A stretch of 64,000 nt of DNA from Theobroma cacao. Taxonomy: Eukaryota; Streptophyta; Magnoliopsida; Malvales; Malvaceae. The translations under genes were made by a program, and so were the position numbers. The notes under the pieces were generated by a model. That model searched no databases, was not told where the DNA came from, and was given only the letters and a program-made list of their open reading frames with translations. The DNA is taken from positions 12,245,208 through 12,309,207 of the forward strand of contig NC_030855.1 of NCBI RefSeq assembly GCF_000208745.1. The letters run 5' to 3'. Positions 58,235-64,000 of this stretch are shown one piece after another (position 1 is the stretch's first letter; each line of letters begins with the position of its first letter).

Positions 58235-61158
58235 CTATGATGAAAAAGACATGAAGCCCAGATTCTTAGGTCTTTCAAGTGGAAGCTTCTCCATCTCTAA
58301 TCCGCCCTGGTAAGAGGCAGAGTCATCTTCTTCCTTGGTCTCTCCATTTTCAAGATCCTTTAAAGCTCTTTTTGCATAAACAGTAAAAGCAATTGTTGTA
58401 ACAATTGCTATAATGAGGGAGATAATATTGTATATAATTTCCACAGCCGTCAAGTGGTGGTTACCATACTTAACATCAGCTAATGTCCTTATTAACCGAC
58501 CACTGCACAAAGACGTAAACAGTTAGTTGAGAGAGACAGCACCCACCAGCTGCACATAACATCAAATTAAAAGATCAAAAAATAAAAACTTTTACTGAAC
58601 GACAGTTACATAAAGTCTTGCCTTCTGTCAACTGAACATTATACAATTTAGTTTCAATCTGGTAGGAGCCTTAACTTTATAAAGTTTTTTAAATAAGACT
58701 GCCTTCTTCTATCTGATCTAAAGTAGTCCTTGGACTTGCAAAACTGGTCAATGACACAAAGTCACTAACAACATCATTAGGTACTGTTGGGGTCAGATAG
58801 CATGGCAGCATGACTCTGGCCGATAATTGAAATACATTACATACGTGCCTAAAGAATTGCAATGTTTTCACCATTGGCATTTTCTTCTTTTTTTCTTTTC
58901 TAAATTTCTTTTCTTGTCTCTTCTTTCTGCAGAACATTCTCAGATTTCAGCAACTCATCCTCAATCTCCTTGCTCTTTGCCTTTGAAACCATCCCCTAAC
59001 TACCAGCAATGGTGATCTCTCCTTTCTTCTTGCATTCTCTCTCCCTCCACTGCATTTGTTCTGCGCAGAACAACTGCCTTCCCTTCTTTCCTGTCCTCAC
59101 AGATTCACTCCGTTTCTTTAGTTATCTCCCTCTCATCTTTCCCTTTTTCCTCAAGTTTTCCTTGCATTCAATTTGATTTAGCCTCAAATGTAACCCTCAT
59201 TTCCTTTCACCACTCTCTCTCCACTTCTCAACTTCTAATTTCCATTGCTAATAGTTATGGACATGGCACTTGCAGCTGAATTGGCATCTACAATTTTGTG
59301 GAGCTGATGGCATCAAGTAATGGAGAGGATTGGTAACCCTTTTTGGCTTTGTAACAGCACTGATGCATAGCAAGGGGTTTAGCTTTCAGGTCATTTTTTT
59401 ATGGCAAGGTGATAGCAGAGAGATTGTGAAGAAGCAGAGTCCTGTACAGCACTTTTATGTTCAACTTATTTTGGATGGCAGTTGTGCTTATCATACAGGA
59501 ATTGGGCTTGATCGTGTCTGGCTGTTGTGACATTGTGGTGGTGTAGGCAGTGGCAGAACCAGAACAGGCAGTATTTGAGGGTGGGTTTTCAAAGATGCAA
59601 TGTACTACCATAATTAGTAACATTGTGGCAATTTTAGCTGCATCAGCAAATTATGATAAAGGACACCATCAGCTTAACTTAGTGCCACACAAGGAACAAG
59701 GTTTGCATCAGTTGATTGAAAAAATTGCAAGCCTAAGTGCTATATTAGACCTCATTTGGGGGAAGGGGGACAGCAGGGACTCATTTCAACAAATTAATAA
59801 GTCAACTTCAGGAACGTCTAGCATGCTTTGACAAAGATAATATTTCTTTGGACTGGAGTACTCTAAAATTAACATGAGTTCTTCACATAGCATACCTGTA
59901 GATATAGATAAAAGCTTCTGGAATCATTCCAGCAATTGATCCACATAAATAGGGCCAAAACCTCATGCTGGTTACCACAATTACATAGTTGAAAATTGTG
60001 TAAGGAAATGGTGAAACTCTAAAGAGAGCAACAACTCTAAATTGATGGCTCCAGCTTCCTTCTCCTGCAAGTCGAATCATAGCAGCTTTCTGGGGCCATT
60101 TCTTCAACCAGTGCTGTGCATCCAAGTGACAAAAAAGATCAGAGACAGCAGAAATGAAAATCGAGTTTCCTAAATAACTAATCAAATATCAGCTGAAAAG
60201 AAGTAGAAGTCTTACATGGATACGGTCACGAAAAAGCAGTCCAATCAAATAGGGTAAGACCATTCCGACAGTTGTTCCAACCATAATTATGAGGAACCCA
60301 AGACCATAGCCAAAAATCATCCCAGCCAACCACATCGAAGGACCAGAAGGTATTAAGAACACAGGAAACAAGGCAAGAGAAGCAACAAGCACAATAGCAA
60401 GAACTGGGCGACCAAAGGCAGTTGCTTCCCATTGCATGATTGGGAAAAGAACCTATAGTTAAATTGAAAATTCATCAAACGCTACATTTCAGTTGTCACA
60501 TGGTGAGTACACTAAAGGAGACAGACTTACACAAATTGCGAAGCAGGAAAAATATAATTATAGAAAAAGGTTTTAGGCATCCAAAATTGCCCATGAAAAT
60601 TAAATGGTTAGGAAAACCACATATCCTCTGGAAAGTATTTACAAATGTCCTCTTCTTAGCTTATGTTCCACCCCTTCTAATATGAATTTATGTTTGAAAT
60701 GACATCGAAGATTTAATTGCACTTTTCAACGTATCCACTAAACTTTAACTCTTCCGAACGTTTTCCTTTGCAATGTTCTTAGTGCAGTTCTAAACATTAA
60801 AGGCTGCAATGGTAAATTAATTGAACAACAATTGTGCCATAATATGTAAACTAAAGTGACAGAGTGAGTGGAGAGAGAGAAGAAAGCTATGGGTAGCAAG
60901 TACCTTCTCAAAAAGAAATGGCACTCCCCATTTCAAGAAAATGAGAAGCAATATAAGTGTAAATATGCAGAACACAATGGCTTTGATCCACCAGACAAAA
61001 GAGTTACTCCTCGTGGGTGGTTGAGGTTGCAAGGTGTCCATTTCCGTTGCAGTGGGTTCTTCATCAGAAGTAACCAGCCTTACATATTCACTGTCTTCCC
61101 TCACATGATGCCCAGAGTTTGTGCTTTGTTTTTCCAAGTCCTCAGATGAGTTTGGCAT
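58235..61158 (-). CDS. SNARE-associated Golgi / TVP38-DedA family membrane protein
   Basis: Four coding exons on the minus strand: 61158-60904, 60452-60216, 60113-59896, 58502-58235. They join in frame to 325 residues, typical of the plant TVP38/TMEM64-like family. Family knowledge: DedA-type integral membrane proteins of the Golgi and other endomembranes. Related TMEM41B/VMP1 proteins are lipid scramblases, but the plant role is not settled. Seen: a polar acidic N-terminus, helix 1 at about 54-76 ([20 protein letters not shown]), then [39 protein letters not shown], the conserved [33 protein letters not shown], a last helix after residue 260 ([17 protein letters not shown]), and a charged tail. 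All introns are GT..AG. Intron 3 is 1.4 kb. The ATG follows immediately after an acceptor (TTGCTTCAG), so a 5'UTR exon must lie upstream. Confidence 0.92.
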
Positions 61159-61676
61159 CTGAAGCAAATGTAGACATGAAACTACTCAAAAAACTGCAAC
61201 TCATATTGTACACGAATTGATGGTAGAAAATTAGTCTATGGGGATTGCGATTGCAATTGCCCAGCAACACCCGACCAGAAATATCATATTTTTGTTATTA
61301 ATAATTAGTCTGTCACAACTCAGAAAACTAACAGGAAACCACGTGGCAAATAGATCGAAATAATTAGGTCGATGAAAATATGAATTTCGAAATTAATTAG
61401 GAAAAGAACTTAGTAACAGCTAAAGCAACATCAATCAGCATATCCAATTCGAATTTAATAAAGGCAAATTTATTTTTGAGGACTAGAGTAAAAGTGGATG
61501 CCCTAATACATAAAAATCATCCATGAACCCAACACGGCCAACAAATATCTTCATATTTCCTATGATTTTAAGCCAATTATTCCTTCCTATTATGCTTTTG
61601 TTGCTTTTTAGAAATTAAAACCGACCAACCCCGAGGTGGTAAAAGAGAAACGAAAAGAAAATTCCGGAAACTTCAC

Positions 61677-61891
61677 CTGTTTTTCTCTTTGTTTTTTATA
61701 GTCCAACAGCTGACAAGTTCCAGTTCCAGCGGCGTGGGAGGAGAAACAGACGAGCTGCTCTGCCTGTCAGGCGGCTGGTCGGAGATCCCTCGCTTGTTAT
61801 TTTGAGCAGAAGGAAAGGTGTGCGACTTGAAATTTCCGTGCTTCTTTTCTTTTCTTTTATTCTGCTTTTTGAATGAATTCAACACGCCCAA
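61677..61891 (-). other. probable 5'UTR exon of the TVP38-like gene, with uORF
   Basis: On the minus strand AACAG|GTGAAG at 61677/61676 is a good donor that would pair with the acceptor at 61159, giving an intron of 518 bases. The region upstream is less AT-rich than its surroundings. An ATG at 61891 opens a 72-codon frame that runs into the donor. After splicing it would overlap the main start in another frame, so it is not an N-terminal extension. The transcription start is unknown. Confidence 0.45.
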
Positions 61892-62802
61892 GCTTCTAAC
61901 AAATATTCAAACTTAACAACCAACTTTTTTTTTTTTACGGTTTTCTGTTTTCTCTTTCCTTTCTAGAAGGACTACTCTCTCCATTTTATTTTGTTTATCA
62001 TTTTTTTCTTTCTTAGTATATAAAAATTGTGTTCTGTTATCCTTTGTACCAACACTTACAAAAAACGTCTTTATATTCCTACTTTCTTTTATATTTTGAA
62101 TATATTTTTATGAATTTTTTTAACCTTTTAGCATTAAAATTCCTAATAATTGATTTTGAACATCTGAGCTTTTCAATAGAGGTAAAATATGATTGAACTT
62201 GAAAGCACGCACAAAGTGATCCAAAGTTAAACTCTTTTTAATTTGAATTGATTTTAAAAAAATTTAAAAATTCGAACTCAAAAATAATCAAATTATAAAG
62301 TAACATAAACTAGAAACAGCATAAATTTTAAATTATCCAAACCAATAGCAACTCGAACTTGAAGTGATCTAAATATGCAACAATTCAAACACGTAACGAT
62401 TTGAACTTAAAATTAATCAAATTTTAAATTTTAAATTCATAAAAATTAAATATAGATATTTCATTTTATTTAAAGTCATTTAACATGAATTTTAAAAATA
62501 GTTTAAATTAAATGGTAATGAATAATTAGCTTTTTTTTCTTTTTGAAGTTTTCTAAGCTGGTTTTATTTTAATTGAACTTAAAGATTCGATTTATTTGTT
62601 GAACTAAAAGGCCGAGTTCCTTGATTCAGGTTGAAAGCTAACACTGTTAATTGATCTTAATAGGCCATTTGGGCCTTGGGCTTGCAGCTCCAAATCACAA
62701 ATTTAGAAAGAAAAAACAAAACACTAAAATTACCAAAATAGAGAAATAAAAAAAATGATGGAGGGAGGACCACATCTCCTCCCTGACTGAGATCAGTTCT
62801 GC
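61892..62802. other. intergenic, AT-rich
   Basis: T-rich and then A/T-rich sequence with short homopolymers. No gene, repeat end or RNA gene was recognised. The promoter of the minus-strand gene should lie in its left part. Confidence 0.5.
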
Positions 62803-62926
62803 CATGGCCATCATTGTTGCCCACGCCCCCCTAGTAACCCTAAACTACACTCAAACCCTAGAACCGCGAAATCACACTCAGACACCGTCCCTCTTACAAC
62901 AACAGCAATCCTCTCCATCCATCATC
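62803..62926 (+). CDS. possible first exon of an unidentified gene
   Basis: An ATG in good context (TGCCATGG) opens 45 codons to a TAA, starting MAIIVAHAPLVTLNYTQTLE and continuing with Gln/Ser-rich residues. The C-rich base composition differs sharply from the AT-rich flanks. A GTATTT at 62927 could be a donor. The start resembles an organelle targeting peptide (few acidic residues; Thr, Ser, Gln, Leu). No second exon was found before the end of the window. It may be a gene fragment. I do not recognise it. Confidence 0.3.
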
Positions 62927-62940
62927 AAGTATTTTCTATA

Positions 62941-64000
62941 AAAACAAAAAATAACTTCATAAAAATTCAGCAATAGCAACCACAAAAAATATACATAAAC
63001 GAAATTTAAAAAAAAAAAGAACAAAGTGAGAAAAATGAGGCCATTTCCTTTGGATCTTGGAAGGAAAGCAAGTGAAGGCAAGGTCTTGGTTTTTTTCTTT
63101 AAAAAAAAATTGATTGGCTTAAGAGAGAATTTTTTGAAAAACATAGGATAAAAATGATGTGAATTTTTTTTGAAAAAAACAGAAATCAAATAAAAATAGG
63201 AATAAAAAAACAAGTAAATGGAAATCAATCAATAATGGAATTTTTAAAAATTTGTATTTTTTTGAAAATTCTTAGGTCAAAGAAATTTTTAAGATTCTGC
63301 CAAAAAGTGTTCCAGAATTTTTAAGAAAATTTCAATGTCAAGTCTTTTCATTTATTCCAAAAAATAAATAAAAAATAATAAAAAGTATAAAAAGGATTCA
63401 TACAAAAGAACAAAAAGAAACAAGAAAGAATGGAAGGTCTAACCCAAATCTTTTCATAAAATAACCAATAAATCTAACGATGGAGCCTATTTAAGAAAAT
63501 AAATGACTTTCTTAAATACTTTTGAGGTGAGAGTATTTTCCTTAGTTTTTGCTATAAGTTTTAGGAAAAGCTAGAAAAAGCTTTCAATATTTAAATAATG
63601 GGTAAATAGAAAATTAAAGAAGAAAAGAAAAGAATACATGGACAACAGATTATAATATGATTAAGTTAGGGATTATGCTAGCTTAGTTCAAGTTATGACA
63701 CTTATAAGCTTAGCTTAAGTCAATAATAAACGATTGAATGTCATAGGGACTGTTTAAACTCCAAGAATCAAATTTGAGTGAAGTGTTGGTGTTGATTATG
63801 TGTTAGCAAATTGATTTTTCGAGGTGAGTAGATACTTCGTTTTAAGTATTTTAATACATATAAAAATAAGCATGATTATCCAATGATTTGCCTCACATGA
63901 TTACCATGTTGTTCTCCATCATTGTGAAAGATTTAAAGATGAATTCAATGTTTATTTGGCCCTTATCACATGTGGTATGATGCCTTACATTTTGCTCGAG
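62941..64000. other. AT-rich region without recognised genes
   Basis: A-rich runs dominate 62990-63430. From 63520 the sequence is more mixed but still without a long frame on either strand. The longest minus-strand frame (62878-63228) is Phe/Lys/Leu-rich low complexity and is not accepted. Confidence 0.5.

Noticed and set aside
59550..59831. 93-codon frame on the plus strand in intron 3 of the TVP38-like gene
   Set aside because: No recognisable domain, no start context or splice partner, and it lies within an intron of a well supported gene on the other strand.
62878..63228. 116-codon minus-strand frame rich in Phe and Leu
   Set aside because: Arises from poly-A/poly-T runs. No domain and no gene-like context.

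Overview
This is nuclear DNA of a flowering plant. The protein-coding genes have GT..AG introns, about 100 bp to 1.4 kb long. Their products (a KORRIGAN-type membrane endoglucanase, an MLO protein of the MLO13 type, and a DedA/TVP38-like membrane protein) closely resemble eudicot proteins. Long terminal repeats (LTRs), Mutator-like and hAT-like elements and MITEs fill most of the rest. Two runs of N (48606-48943 and 55746-55969) show it is a draft assembly. The sequence alone does not fix the genus.

Layout. (1) 1-28050 is a nest of transposable elements. A Copia element of Sirevirus-like layout has a remnant 5' LTR at 8036-8583, a tRNA-Met primer binding site, broken gag pieces and an intact-looking 3' LTR at 26373-28050. 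Its gag was hit by a 2.5 kb LTR unit (ends 9051 and 14164, TTAGT duplication). That unit was hit in turn by an inverted copy of its own family (10697-13328, ATTAA duplication). Further right lies a degraded Mutator-like element (about 17220-25600). It has a convergent Ulp1-like protease gene (+) and MuDR transposase (-), and arrays of a 31 bp minisatellite. (2) 28051-30591 is the gene-proximal region, with one MITE inside another. (3) 30592-38868 is the gene island: a KOR1-type GH9 endoglucanase (6 exons, 620 residues) and, 1 kb downstream on the same strand, an MLO13-like seven-helix protein (14 exons, about 489 residues). (4) 40895-53290 is a ZMYM1-like, hAT-derived pseudogene on the minus strand. 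It is cut by three independent LTR insertions, each with a 5 bp target duplication, and one of these carries two further nested LTRs. (5) 53300-57077 holds a 70 bp tandem repeat and a 2.0 kb non-autonomous hAT element with a perfect 8 bp duplication. (6) 58235-61158 (-) is a SNARE-associated/TVP38-DedA family gene (4 coding exons, 325 residues) with a probable 5'UTR intron. (7) 61900-64000 is AT-rich, with one doubtful short first exon at 62803.

The three intact genes encode membrane proteins and look functional (reading frames hold across all inferred splice sites). They are not an operon-like unit. The most unusual pattern is that five unrelated LTR families here each carry their own short palindrome, repeated every few tens of bases. 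No new enzymatic or defence system was recognised.
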